A DNA stretch of 12,155 bases from Circinella minor (GCA_016758965.1 JAEPRB010000442.1:9459-21613); one strand, 5' to 3'; positions 1-8,636 are shown, numbered from the stretch's first letter. Program-made: numbers and translations. Notes: generated by a model from the sequence alone, not told the origin.

Positions 1-600
1 GATTTTTTCATGCATAAGGGAGGTGCTAGTAGAAGATAAGTATTTCATTTTATCAGTCAATATACTAGAGTTTAGATCAACATTTACAATGTTATATGCT
101 TATTAATAGCAGATCAGAATCACCAATTATAATATGAGATAAAATATATTCTGCTTATCATTAACTTATTGAACTCAATGCAAAATAGGATGCTAAGCTT
201 TTGAATCTCTTTTTATCAATGTCACTGTTTCCTGTTTCCAGTAATCCTGTATATCAGTACAAGAGTATAAAGATAGCAGCTACAGTCGGTACCATCCATA
301 CAAGTCTAATGGATAGAATCATGAAAAACAAAATACACATTCTCTTTAAATAGCTATGCAATAAAGCATATATAAATGATCAGGTATATATACCATGCAT
401 TTATATTTGTGTCGATTATTTTACCTTAAATTACTTTTGTGAAATGAACCCAAGAAAGAACATCTTCTCTTCATATCTATTGAAATTTTCTAGGTGAAAT
501 ATATTTTTTCCTCCTACACCTTGCTACCCCATTCAAGAAGATTAATTACCATTGAAGGATCAAGATAGGATTAAGGGCTAAGATATATTTTCATTGCATA
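1..600. other. AT-rich stretch without recognisable gene
   Basis: I see no long open frame, RNA gene or ordered repeat here. Stops are frequent in all frames. The sequence becomes richer in G+C from about 600 onward, where broken coding-like frames begin. Confidence 0.6.
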
Positions 601-617
601 ATACTATACATGTTTAG

Positions 618-890
618 AATCAATTCTCGCTGATTGTGGTAACTAATCATAGACTTTGCTATCCAAGGTATTTTCAAGATCTCGATCAAGGTGAATCATA
701 TGTTTTGCATTTCTAGAAGTAAGTTACCTCTCTACTTGTGCTTAGATGAATTCCATTACAAGCAAAGGGATGTATTAGATGTTGTATCTATGCTGCTGCT
801 AAGATCATGACTGGTATCCTTATGCCAGTATTGTTTAATGATTATGCAATGGTTTCAATGTTGGGGTCAGCAAATTTAACGAGGCGAGCC
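618..890 (+). pseudogene. possible degraded coding segment, plus strand
   Basis: Three overlapping open segments in different frames cover this stretch: 618-713, 643-807 and 750-890. The middle one is about 55 codons and includes residues LYLCLDEFHYKQRDVLDVVS. The last includes AAAKIMTGILMPVLFNDY. None begins with a convincing start codon and no protein family is recognised. The local base composition is richer in G+C than its surroundings, which by itself lengthens open frames on both strands. The minus strand nearby (838-1467) is a better coding candidate, so this may only be its mirror image. Confidence 0.18.
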
Positions 891-1467
891 TAACATTTAC
901 AACAGAATAAGCTTCTTCCGTTGCTAGAATAAGGACATTGTCAAATAGAGTAGTAACTTGTATCAGACAGAATATATAAAATAAATTCTTTATAAATAAT
1001 TGCACAAAAAGCTTTTATATTCGATGCTGTTTTTTTATTGAGCAACTTGATTAAAACGTAGCCCATTTTTCTTTTGAAGCATCTTTGACTACGAGGGAGT
1101 GTGTCCATCCGTTTGTAATATAATGTTTCTTCTGTATTTTATGGCTCGTTGTCCTGTTACCATTGACTTTGTTATAAAACGGGTAGTTATAATACTGTAC
1201 TTGTCTCTCAATTGAACTATGATAATTGATTCTTGAAACTTTCAACTTGACAGTCCAAACATCATCCTCAGGTTGAGTTATGACTATTGCAAGATGCTTT
1301 TTCATATTTTTAACTAATGATTTGGGAATTGTGGAAAATACCAGCTAAAAGTAATACTGTCTCTACTTGAAATGTCTGGCCAATAAAAATTGAGGCTCAT
1401 ATGCAAAGAAATTCAAATCTTGCGTATATTTATGTGTAATAATTAAATGATGTGGTACCCCTCTCTT
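838..1467 (-). pseudogene. broken unidentified coding region in one frame
   Basis: Read on the minus strand, one single frame stays open from 1467 down to 838 (210 codons) except for four stops: TAG at 1363-1365, TAG at 1345-1347, TAA at 1051-1053 and TAA at 1015-1017. The largest intact piece is 1054-1344. It contains an ATG at 1303-1305 and the residues MKKHLAIVITQPEDDVWTVK. A second piece, below 1014, contains the residues FDNVLILATEEAYSVVNVRL. I do not recognise the protein. Keeping the same frame across the stops argues for a real gene disabled by point mutations. Alternatively the stops lie in introns; the bases just before 1344 end in TTTTAG on the minus strand, like a 3' splice site. 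All four stops are one C-to-T change away from glutamine codons. Confidence 0.4.
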
Positions 1468-1776
1468 TTAAAGAAAAAATTAAGTACTTTTTCTTTATTA
1501 AATTTTAAACGTAACCATCAATAGTAGTGTGATATAAGTGATTATTGTCATTATGTATGGCAATAAGTATGTGGTAGTAAATATAAAAGGTTAGGAAAGA
1601 GTTAATATACTTTTAGGTAATAGCTTGTGATACTGTACACAAGTCAGAAGAAAAAAAAGTAAGCTGTAAAATCAGATCAAGTTATATTTATAACATCTTC
1701 TTCCTTTTTTACTTTCCAATATGAATAGGTAAACTACATAGCTTTTTGTTAATTTTAGTGAGTAATATATGTATAA
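1468..1776. other. AT-rich spacer
   Basis: No supportable gene is present. A GTAAGC sequence at 1659-1664 could serve as a 5' splice site for an upstream exon of the plus-strand gene that follows, but the candidate exon before it is only about 40 bases and cannot be confirmed. Confidence 0.4.
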
Positions 1777-1910
1777 GATATTAAGCAAAGAATATACTCC
1801 AACTATAGCGATAATATAGCTGTTGATCGAAGACAACGCTGGCGCAATAGAACAGAGAGAGAGAGATAAGAAATTCAAGAAAAATAACACGTTGTAGACG
1901 TGCCTTCGAA
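1777..1910 (+). pseudogene. likely 5' coding extension with frameshift
   Basis: A frame opens at 1777 just after TATAAG and reads through residues such as VDRRQRWRNRTERER until TAA at 1867-1869. The frame used by the downstream gene is open from 1851 and continues with REIRNSRKITRCRRAFELAN. The two read as one basic helical segment if one GA is removed from the run at 1855-1866. I therefore infer a 2-base slippage. Alternatively the downstream frame continues an exon beginning at 1851, directly after a CAATAG that could be a 3' splice site. Confidence 0.35.
1855..1866 (+). repeat. GA dinucleotide microsatellite
   Basis: There are six GA units in a row. The run coincides with the point where the coding-like frame changes, so unit slippage is the likely cause of the frame break. 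Confidence 0.8.
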
Positions 1911-1958
1911 TTGGCGAACGAAATCAAATATGGTGAGGTCAAAAAGGTCGTTACGAAA

Positions 1959-2492
1959 ATGATTAACAAGCTCTACTTTGATATTGAGGATGACCTTAGT
2001 ACTGAATGTCTGCCTGGTCGCTGTGTCATTGTAGCCTATATCATTCAGGAAGCAGGTCTTCGGCTAAAGTCTAGTTATGACATTGATGAAATAATGAACG
2101 ATTATAGTGATACGCCTGCTGATGTCTTTGGTTACTGTGCCAACGCACATTCCCGTAATGACTTCCAAGAACTATTTCTAAGTACAGAGGATAAAGAGAA
2201 AGTGATCAAAAAAGCTGGAAAAATAACTGAAGAAAAGAAAATGAAAGCACTTGGGACCATCATTCTGTATCTACTTGTTCATTCTTGGTACCCTAGCAGC
2301 ATTTTCAGCCGAACAACTAATACATTTCCTGATAGTATTTTCGGTCTGGTGGATGAAGCCCCAATACTTCGTGGGGATTCAGATTCAATAACCAGAAGTA
2401 CATCACAGGGAATTAGTGAAATGGAAAGAGATGGAACAGTTGTCAGAAATGGTGATAATATTATAGAGTATATTATTATAAGTGATGAATAA
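1959..2492 (+). CDS. hypothetical protein, probably the 3' part of a gene
   Basis: This frame encodes 177 residues from the first ATG (1959) to TAA at 2490-2492. The open frame itself extends back without an ATG to 1851, so the true start probably lies in an upstream exon or frame. Codon use and amino-acid mix look coding: acidic N-terminal part, central Lys-rich helix (around residues 80-95), a short hydrophobic segment near residues 97-106 (LGTIILYLLV), and a C-terminal tail ending in IIEYIIISDE. No signal peptide, catalytic motif or known domain is recognised. Upstream, the frame from 1777 to 1866 joins this one if the GA run at 1855-1866 is shortened by one unit. That would add a basic, Arg-rich segment. 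It could be an orphan fungal gene or a repeat-derived gene. Confidence 0.5.
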   Translation: MINKLYFDIEDDLSTECLPGRCVIVAYIIQEAGLRLKSSYDIDEIMNDYSDTPADVFGYCANAHSRNDFQELFLSTEDKEKVIKKAGKITEEKKMKALGTIILYLLVHSWYPSSIFSRTTNTFPDSIFGLVDEAPILRGDSDSITRSTSQGISEMERDGTVVRNGDNIIEYIIISDE

Positions 2493-3842
2493 TAATACTT
2501 GAATTTAACAAGATTCTATTCGTTTTACAATCCTCTTGTTTTCGTGGTGCAATCCACTATACGTTTATATAGATATAACTAATTAACGAATATGAACAAT
2601 TACAGTAGATATAAATGAAAAAGAAAAAAAATCCATTAGGCAATTTATACATGCTGCGAAAAAAGTGGATATAATTGTCATACCCCATTGAGATCCTGTT
2701 GATATTTGAAACACGATTAGGGTATCAATCGTTGATATCTGAGGTAAGTTTAGCATATCAGCATGCCGTCTTTAAGTGTATCAATTTTTTTTTTATTTTC
2801 AAGAATCCAGCATGTCAATCCATTTACATTATAAATACCAAGATATACATTCCAAATATCAATAGGATATCACTATTCTAATTTTCTAGTAATTGATAGG
2901 ATATTCTTTCAATTCCCATTAAAATATCAAACTGTTATCTTCCAATAAGTTTGCTTATATTTCTTGTTTTATTGATTAAAAAGAGGGAACACATTACAAA
3001 GACTATAGTTAAAAGAAAACCTTATTTGAAAATATACTATTTTTTTATTAAAGTATTTCTAAATTACTTACTATCTATATTCCTATCTATATAGTAAACA
3101 CATAAACATACCTAATACTTTTCCCTGGAAGATTATTTCTATTTGTTATAAATTAACTTACGGTAAATGCACATTAATCATCCACACGTGCTGTGGCTAT
3201 CATAATAATAAAAAATTATAAAAGTATTGTTTATGACAATAAAATGGAAAAATGCAATATTGAAAGTACCCATTCACCATAATAAATTATTAAAATAAAT
3301 AGAAGTCTTGTATCAAAATATATACGACAGGATAAGATAGTAATAAAAAAAATAAGTAAGATGCAAAGCTAGTATAGATAGTATACCTAATCATTATAAT
3401 AACAATATAAGAGTGTAGAAGCCCTCTTGACATTTAATAAGAGATATCAAGAGTAGTAACATACCTCTAAAATGGATCATAGGTAAACACAATGTTATAT
3501 TACACACGATCACAAAACCATACTGAGAGTAAGCTTAATAACCTCGGCCCAATTGACTAAGCTCCAAATATTAAAAGCATTAACTATTTGGCCAGTTTAT
3601 AAAAAAAAGCATTTGCACAAAGATTATGCTCATAAAAAGATAATGACTGCTTATCTACCACAATAACGTATATTGAAAATGTCTTGTATAACATGAAAAA
3701 AAGAGTATATGCTTGTTTGACACTAAGATATAACATAAAGAAATGGATGGTTCAAATGATGTTAATAAAAGAATATACTAGATTGAACAAGTGTCAAAAT
3801 TCAAAAAATAGATAATAAAAGTATTTTGTTACCACTCTATAA
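2493..3842. other. long AT-rich stretch without recognisable gene
   Basis: No RNA gene, ordered repeat or convincing coding region is seen. The only coding-like piece is 2678-2743 on the plus strand, an open frame ending exactly at a GAG|GTAAGT splice-donor match. It has no start codon and no partner exon that I could find, so I do not call it a gene. Confidence 0.5.
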
Positions 3843-4040
3843 TCAAACCAAAAGGATTATATGAAGATACACTGCCTTTATAGAAAAAATAGTACTGACT
3901 CTTGCATTATGTCGTACCGCATTACTTCTTTCTACTAAAAGTGAGATGTACAAGAGAATGATAGAAATAAAAGTAAATAAAAAAATTTTCAACGTAAAAA
4001 TTTTTTTTTGTGTTTTCTGATCCTGTTTTGCCAACGTCAT
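3843..4040 (-). CDS. doubtful small membrane-protein ORF
   Basis: On the minus strand an ATG at 4038-4040 opens 65 codons. The product would have a Lys/Gln-rich N-terminus followed by one strongly hydrophobic stretch (about residues 14-36, including LFTFISIILLYISLLV) suited to a single membrane helix. It resembles no family known to me. In AT-rich DNA hydrophobic ORFs of this size arise often by chance, because codons rich in T give Phe, Leu and Ile. No promoter or splice evidence supports it. Confidence 0.15.
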   Translation of the reverse strand: MTLAKQDQKTQKKIFTLKIFLFTFISIILLYISLLVERSNAVRHNARVSTIFSIKAVYLHIILLV

Positions 4041-4317
4041 CCCCAAGATCCGGAGTTAAAAAAATATATTGCCAGAATATCGAGTCTAGTATTTACTGTT
4101 CAGCTTTTTTTAATAAATATATCTAGGTACTTAAAAAAATGTAAGCATTCTAATATATGGTTGAGCATCAATAAAAATTAAGTGAATCTAAGAAATATGA
4201 TTGCTAGATTATAATACCTACTACTGCTAGTAACAATGTTGATGACATTTGTTATAGCACAGCTTCAAACTTATGATCGTATATCACAAAAATATAATAG
4301 TGGAGAAAAAAGAGCAT

Positions 4318-4397
4318 GTTCGTTTTGCCGAATTGGTTAAGAAGTGAACCCTTTTTTTTTTCATGGAGAGGCGTGCGTTCAGTTCACACATGGAGCC
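4318..4397 (+). pseudogene. tRNA-like relic, Ser/Leu type
   Basis: The segment GCCGAATTGGTTAAG at 4327-4341 matches the D-arm (A-box) of serine and leucine tRNAs. A T-arm follows at 4373-4389: stem GTGCG, loop TTCAGTT, stem CACAC, four of five pairs formed. If 4318-4324 is the 5' acceptor strand and 4390-4396 the 3' strand, five of seven pairs form, counting one G-T wobble. The D-stem is poorly paired, and the anticodon region is replaced by a run of about eleven T at 4351-4361 that would stop RNA polymerase III. No functional tRNA is expected. It is a decayed tRNA gene or the head of a tRNA-derived SINE. Confidence 0.4.
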
Positions 4398-4994
4398 ATT
4401 TTATTAACTATTATTTTAATTGCCTATGTATTCCTTTTTTAATGATTGCCCTTCTCTTAATCTTTCTATTAAATATATATTACGTGTAAATATAGGATGC
4501 TCAATACCGAACTCTCATAATAATGTTCATTTTACTTTTTTAAAATATACTCATGCTCTATAAATTACATTATATATTTCAAATAGAATGTATATAAAAC
4601 CATAAAAAAACCGTGTGTCTTGATTGTGCATAAAACATATATATATATATATTTCTATGTATCATTTATTACAACAGTCATTCAGTATAGGATAGCTCAT
4701 ACCAATTTAGTAGAACAAAGATATGTTAATATTATAGCTAATATAATAAAATGACATAATTATTTTCCTTTTTTTCTATAAATTATATATTATTGTATAG
4801 CACTCAATTTAGCAATGACTAATCAAAATATTTATAATATACTTATAGATGTTTCATGTCGCTATTAAAAGAAAAGGCATGTTGTTCAAACTTGTTCTGC
4901 ACAATGTATATAATAACAAGTAATATTTACTATATTAAAAGCATCGGTGTAAAATCAACATAATGCACAATTTTAGGGCATTAATTATATATTA
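4398..4994. other. AT-rich stretch without gene
   Basis: This holds only low-complexity AT-rich sequence, including an AT microsatellite. No open frame of interest is seen before the left end of the transposon at 4995. Confidence 0.55.
4637..4652. repeat. AT microsatellite
   Basis: There are eight AT units in a row. Confidence 0.85.
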
Positions 4995-5026
4995 TGGTGC
5001 ATTTCACTTGTAATCGCCAATAATTT
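4995..5026 (+). repeat. left terminal inverted repeat
   Basis: The 32 bases match the reverse complement of 6197-6228 at 31 positions. TA precedes it directly. Confidence 0.85.
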
Positions 5027-5164
5027 CCACTGGTTTCTAGAGGCTTCAACTTCACACTAAATCAATATTTTATAAATCCACACTTTAAGTATCATTTTTA
5101 AGCTTATTATAAACAATTATTAAAGTTTAGAAAGTTGTAAAAATGTTTTAAAAAAAAGTTAAAG

Positions 5165-5290
5165 CTTGTCAAAGTTGGTCAGTCATAGCCCATTTCTGAC
5201 CATTTTGGCTGGGCAAGAGACAACATTGAAAGATGAAAACTACATGTCGGAGTTCTCCAGCATAGGTGGAGCAAATCACGTGATACTAGT
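5165..5290. other. GC-richer hairpin island inside the transposon
   Basis: Within otherwise AT-rich DNA this stretch holds several short inverted repeats close together: GGTCAG with CTGACC (about 5176-5200), GCCCA with TGGGC (about 5188-5215), and CTCCA with TGGAG separated by seven bases (about 5256-5272). The palindrome TCACGTGA, containing a CACGTG E-box core, follows at about 5276-5283. It could be the remnant of an older insertion or a structured core of the element. No protein or known RNA is recognised. Confidence 0.4.
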
Positions 5291-6196
5291 AGTAGGTGAA
5301 AAATCTTAGAATAAGCTGTACGTATCACAATATCGGAATCTAAGGCCATAATATAAAGATGAGAAGCTATGGAAAATATTTTAAAGTCTACTAAAAATAT
5401 ACATATATTTGATAAAGTTTACTTTATTTAATATTAATGTTCAAACAAATTAACTGTACTATATTTCTCATATGTATAAGCTTCATAATATTACAGTAGT
5501 GTGTGCTGTAGTTATTTTTGCTATTAATTAAAAAGAATGAGAAAATCGAGAGTTCTAAGTTCTAAGTGTTAATATTAATTGCAGAATTGATTCTGAAAAT
5601 AATTAAATACTAAAGAGAAACGTTAACTATTATTTTTCCAATAATGAAATTAAAAAAGTTAACTTTTCATATACGTATTATATTTTTTTTTTGATTTAAT
5701 TATTAATTTTTTTTTTATATTTTTCCAAAAAATCGTTAATTTCGAGAAATAATTTTTTTTAAAAATTAAATGTAATATCTGAAAGAAACAGAAAAATGAA
5801 AATTAATGATAACAATTATATAATATAAATCGTTTCTCAAAGGTAATGTAATACTAAGTACATTGATAAGTTTCTTGATTTTGGTTTATGCAAAACATAA
5901 GAAAAAATGTAAAATAGGGTCGGAGGGAGTCAGTTTTAAGTTTTAAGCTATGATATAAGACTATTGAGTAATGTAATGTATCTATCTGCTTAAATTTATA
6001 AACACATATTAGTGTTTTATCAGAACATAATCATACTATAAGCATACAAAAAAGGTAGTAGAATTTATTAAAAGTTTTAGTATAGAACACTTAACTTTAT
6101 GATGGCACAAAAACAACTATATGTTAAAAGTAATAAATGTAACACAAATAACCAAATAAAGAAGCGGATTTTAAAATTGAAAAATTGAAATAAAAT

Positions 6197-6228
6197 AAAT
6201 TATTGGTGATTACAAGTGAAATGCACCA
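6197..6228 (-). repeat. right terminal inverted repeat
   Basis: The 32 bases are the inverted partner of 4995-5026, followed directly by TA. The high identity suggests the insertion is not very old, although the interior has no coding capacity. Confidence 0.85.
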
Positions 6229-6501
6229 TATAAGAATACATCAGTCTGTTTTCTTTTCCTTGCCTCTTTATGTGATTTACCTATATTTAAAAGTTACTGG
6301 TTTTGCATAAATATTCTTTATCAGTATCACATCATAAATAATTATAAAGATTAATATTTTTTCTGTTTATAATCAGCATTAAGCTAAATGCATTTGATCA
6401 ACCTATATTATTACTCACAACATAATATACAATTTATAAAAAGCTTAAAAATAAGGTATTGTATAAACAAAAAATAGGGTTTTTTTGTTTTAAATAATAA
6501 G

Positions 6502-6764
6502 TATATCATAGACATGTACACATTTATTACCATAATGTCCCAGGTAACTGATTTTGTTGTTATTATATACATATTTAGTAGCATAATGTCCCAGGTGACC
6601 AGTTTTTTTGTTATTATATACACATTTATTAGCATAATGTCCCAGGTAATGCATTTTTTTTATTATAGACACATTTATTACCATAATATCCCAGGTAACC
6701 GGTTTTTTTGTTATTACGTATATACATGTTTAATAGCATAATGTCCCAGGTAACTGATTTTTTT
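6502..6764 (+). repeat. left arm, five forward motif units
   Basis: The units lie at 6532-6548, 6583-6599, 6634-6650, 6683-6699 and 6738-6754. The third ends in GTAAT instead of GTAAC, and its mirror partner at 6888-6904 carries the same change. This shows the arms are copies of each other and not independent expansions. Confidence 0.85.
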
Positions 6765-6774
6765 ACGTAATAAC

Positions 6775-7124
6775 AAAAAAACTGGTTACCTGGGACATTA
6801 TGCTACTAAATATGTATATAATAACAACAAAAAAACCGGTTACCTGGGACATTATGGTAATAAATGTGTCTATAATAAAAAAAATGCATTACCTGGGACA
6901 TTATGCTAATAAATGTGTATATAATAACAAAAAAACCGGTTACCTGGGACATTATGCTACTAAATATGTATATAATCACAACAAAATCGGTTACCTGGGA
7001 CATTATGCTACTAAATATGTATATAATAACAACAAAATCGGTTACCTAGGACATTATGGTAATAAATGTGTCTATAATAAAAAAAAATCCATTACCTGGG
7101 ACATTATTGAATGTTTATGATATG
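6775..7124 (-). repeat. right arm, seven reversed motif units
   Basis: The units lie at 6785-6801, 6839-6855, 6888-6904, 6939-6955, 6990-7006, 7041-7057 and 7091-7107. The spacers 6956-6989 and 7007-7040 differ at a single base, pointing to a recent duplication of one 51-base unit. This partly explains why this arm is longer than the left one. Confidence 0.85.
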
Positions 7125-7374
7125 CGCTTTGGGTAGTGTACTGTAGTGTCATGGAATCAAGAATGTAAAAATACAGGAGATTTCAAGGGGTACTCCCTGA
7201 TGAAATTCTTAAAAACAAGATTGTCATACCATAAAGATAAAATTCGTTAGGACTGATTATCCAGATTACATACCAGAAATAATCCATTATAATAAACAGC
7301 TTATTGATATATAGTCCAACTTGTATGTAAAATAACAATAATTTTTATCTTGTTTTTTCAGAATAAATTCTGTT

Positions 7375-7494
7375 TCAACGGACCCATCGTTTATTTTTTT
7401 TTCCTTGTTCAATCAAATCATCTATTTTATCATGCAGATTAGGTACCGCATTTTTTCTATAAGCAGATGCAAATGTATTAATGTCGTTGATTTT
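7375..7494 (-). pseudogene. short minus-strand coding-like fragment
   Basis: On the minus strand, directly after TTTCTAG (a good 3' splice-site match ending at 7495), 39 codons stay open to a TGA at 7375-7377. They include the residues FASAYRKNAVPNLHDKIDDL and a basic end KKNKRWVR. The composition looks like a real helical protein segment. No neighbouring exon is identified and the family is unknown. It could be the last exon of a decayed gene, or chance. Confidence 0.22.
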
Positions 7495-7659
7495 CTAGAA
7501 ATCAAAACCATCCAAGGCAAGTAATAAAGTAAGCCAATCTATTTATAGGTGGCATATCATGACACGTATTTATTAGAGAGAATCATTAAAAAAAACCTAC
7601 TAAACCTGATGCAAGAAAAAACAGGGGTTTCATTTGGGTTTCATGGAAAAAATAGTAGT

Positions 7660-7692
7660 CACACACACATATATATATGTATGTATGTGTAT
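7660..7692. repeat. CA/TA/TGTA microsatellite
   Basis: A CA run passes into a TA run and then into TGTA units. It interrupts an open frame that begins after an ATTTATAG splice-acceptor-like site at 7548. That frame is short, has no start codon, and is not called as a gene. Confidence 0.75.
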
Positions 7693-7832
7693 TACAATAT
7701 TTCCAATAAACTCTACTCGTTTATCGTTTTCTCACTATTACATTTAGTGGGGAAAGTAAAAGACTTTTTTGTTTTCGTAAGGATGGATAGCTCTGATGAC
7801 ATTGATCGATAGGACGATCGTCAATAGTCTTT

Positions 7833-8260
7833 GGATACAAGTACCTGGCATTATTACAACGACAAATAGAAGCACTGGAACGACCAAGAGAAGAAATGTT
7901 GGCATGGCAACAAAATAAAGAAACAGAGCTACGATTATAAATAGGAACTCATACTCATATACACCAAGAAAGGATTATTCAACTCACTCACGATATACAT
8001 TCATAGTGTAAAAACTTACCACAAATCAATAAGAAAATACAAGTAATCTAACACATTTTATTCAAGCTTTACAACTCTTTTTTTAAAAACAAGAGCGTGA
8101 AAACCGTCAAGAAGTGGGTCAAAATCAATTTTTTCAATGGCCCAATCTACAACAACAACATAAGAAGACTCTATTCATAGCACCAATGATACTCTACCCA
8201 GGTCATCAGAAATTAACATACTTTTTCCCATATCACGTAATCTGTACGACCATTGTTTAA
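7833..8260 (+). pseudogene. decayed Gln-rich coiled-coil-like coding region
   Basis: From 7833 one frame reads as a typical helical, Gln/Glu-rich protein (LLQRQIEALERPREEMLAWQ). The reading then moves by frameshift, somewhere around 8006-8060, to a second frame that continues with KQERENRQEVGQNQFFQWPN and a following YPGHQKLTYFFPYH. Four stops interrupt it: TAA 7938-7940, TAG 8004-8006, TAA 8030-8032 and TAA 8084-8086. Each differs by one base from CAA or CAG in a segment where Gln is common. An ATG at 7783 opens a short acidic MDSSDDIDR in a third frame and may be the original start. I do not recognise the family. Its strand and position just upstream suggest it could be an accessory gene of the KDZ element, which is inference only. 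Confidence 0.5.
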
Positions 8261-8636
8261 CCAATCTAATATTCAAATGCCATTGTAATCATTAAACACC
8301 AAAAAGAATATATATCCATCCGGAATGAAATACCACAAATCTATTTTGCTTTTTTGACGACTGTATATCTTTACAATTGATGATGATAATTGATTACGGT
8401 TTGAAACTTAAGAGGTAAGTTGCAACACAGGCCAAAATAATTCTCTATTCTTTCTTTTCTTATACAAGAAATCAGTTATGGTTTTACTAAATATATATAT
8501 TTGACGAATTAATTTTTTTTATTTGACAACCCGACATTGGATGTGACTTTATTCTTTTGAGCTTTAAGATAGTTCTGGTATAACATGTGCACAAATTACT
8601 CTTTTCTTTAATTTATTCTTCTACTTTTTTTTTCTT
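8261..8636. promoter_or_regulatory. presumed upstream region of the transposase gene
   Basis: No gene is seen. An ATATATATAT stretch lies near 8490. A pyrimidine-rich tract (about 8605-8636, mostly C and T) immediately precedes the first ATG, as is common in front of fungal genes. No specific promoter element can be assigned with confidence. Confidence 0.3.

Larger units (their letters stand above)
4995..6228. mobile_element. non-autonomous DNA transposon (MITE-like)
   Basis: Both ends carry the same 32-base inverted repeat, starting TGGTGCATTTCACTTGTAAT, with one mismatch (G at position 22 on the left, A on the right). Each end is flanked by TA (4993-4994 and 6229-6230), the target duplication typical of the Tc1/mariner superfamily. 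The interior of about 1.2 kb is very AT-rich and has no open frame that could encode a transposase, so it would depend on an enzyme supplied elsewhere. Its length is close to that of a full mariner element, so it could also be a fully decayed autonomous copy. I see no DDE motifs to support that. An island of higher G+C with short hairpins lies at about 5165-5290. Confidence 0.75.
6502..7124. repeat. large inverted array of a 17-base motif
   Basis: The motif ATAATGTCCCAGGTAAC, or a one-base variant, occurs twelve times. Five copies are forward (starting 6532, 6583, 6634, 6683, 6738) and seven are reversed (6785, 6839, 6888, 6939, 6990, 7041, 7091). Spacing is 49-55 bases. The first five reversed copies mirror the five forward ones around 6769 with at most one base of offset, and the spacers between them are also complementary. 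For example, 6651-6682 and 6856-6887 match perfectly. The single strand could fold into a hairpin of about 230 base pairs per arm with a loop of about 10 bases at 6765-6774. The outer edges share an inverted ATATCATA(G/A)ACAT (6503-6515 and 7111-7123). Short ORFs across it merely translate the repeat (LGHY...NKCVYN). Family unknown; a foldback-type element is possible. Confidence 0.9.

Noticed and set aside
1672..1969. Two hydrophobic minus-strand ORFs
   Set aside because: They overlap the plus-strand coding region antisense, and their Leu/Phe/Ser-rich content is what AT-rich antisense sequence yields.
2675..2881. 68-codon ORF whose first part ends at a GTAAGT donor
   Set aside because: It starts with TTG and not ATG, the later part is low-complexity, and no partner exon is found.
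5915..5940. GGTCGGAGGGAGTC, resembling the end of plant Stowaway MITEs in reverse
   Set aside because: No matching inverted partner or TA duplication is found around it, so the likeness is treated as chance.
6411..7120. Several ORFs of 64-106 codons on both strands
   Set aside because: They are translations of the 51-base repeat units; the residues repeat with the DNA period and mirror each other between strands, so they are not genes.
7842..7855. Extra copy of the array motif inside the Gln-rich relic
   Set aside because: Two bases are missing and the bases are explained by the coding-like frame; a single imperfect match is weak.
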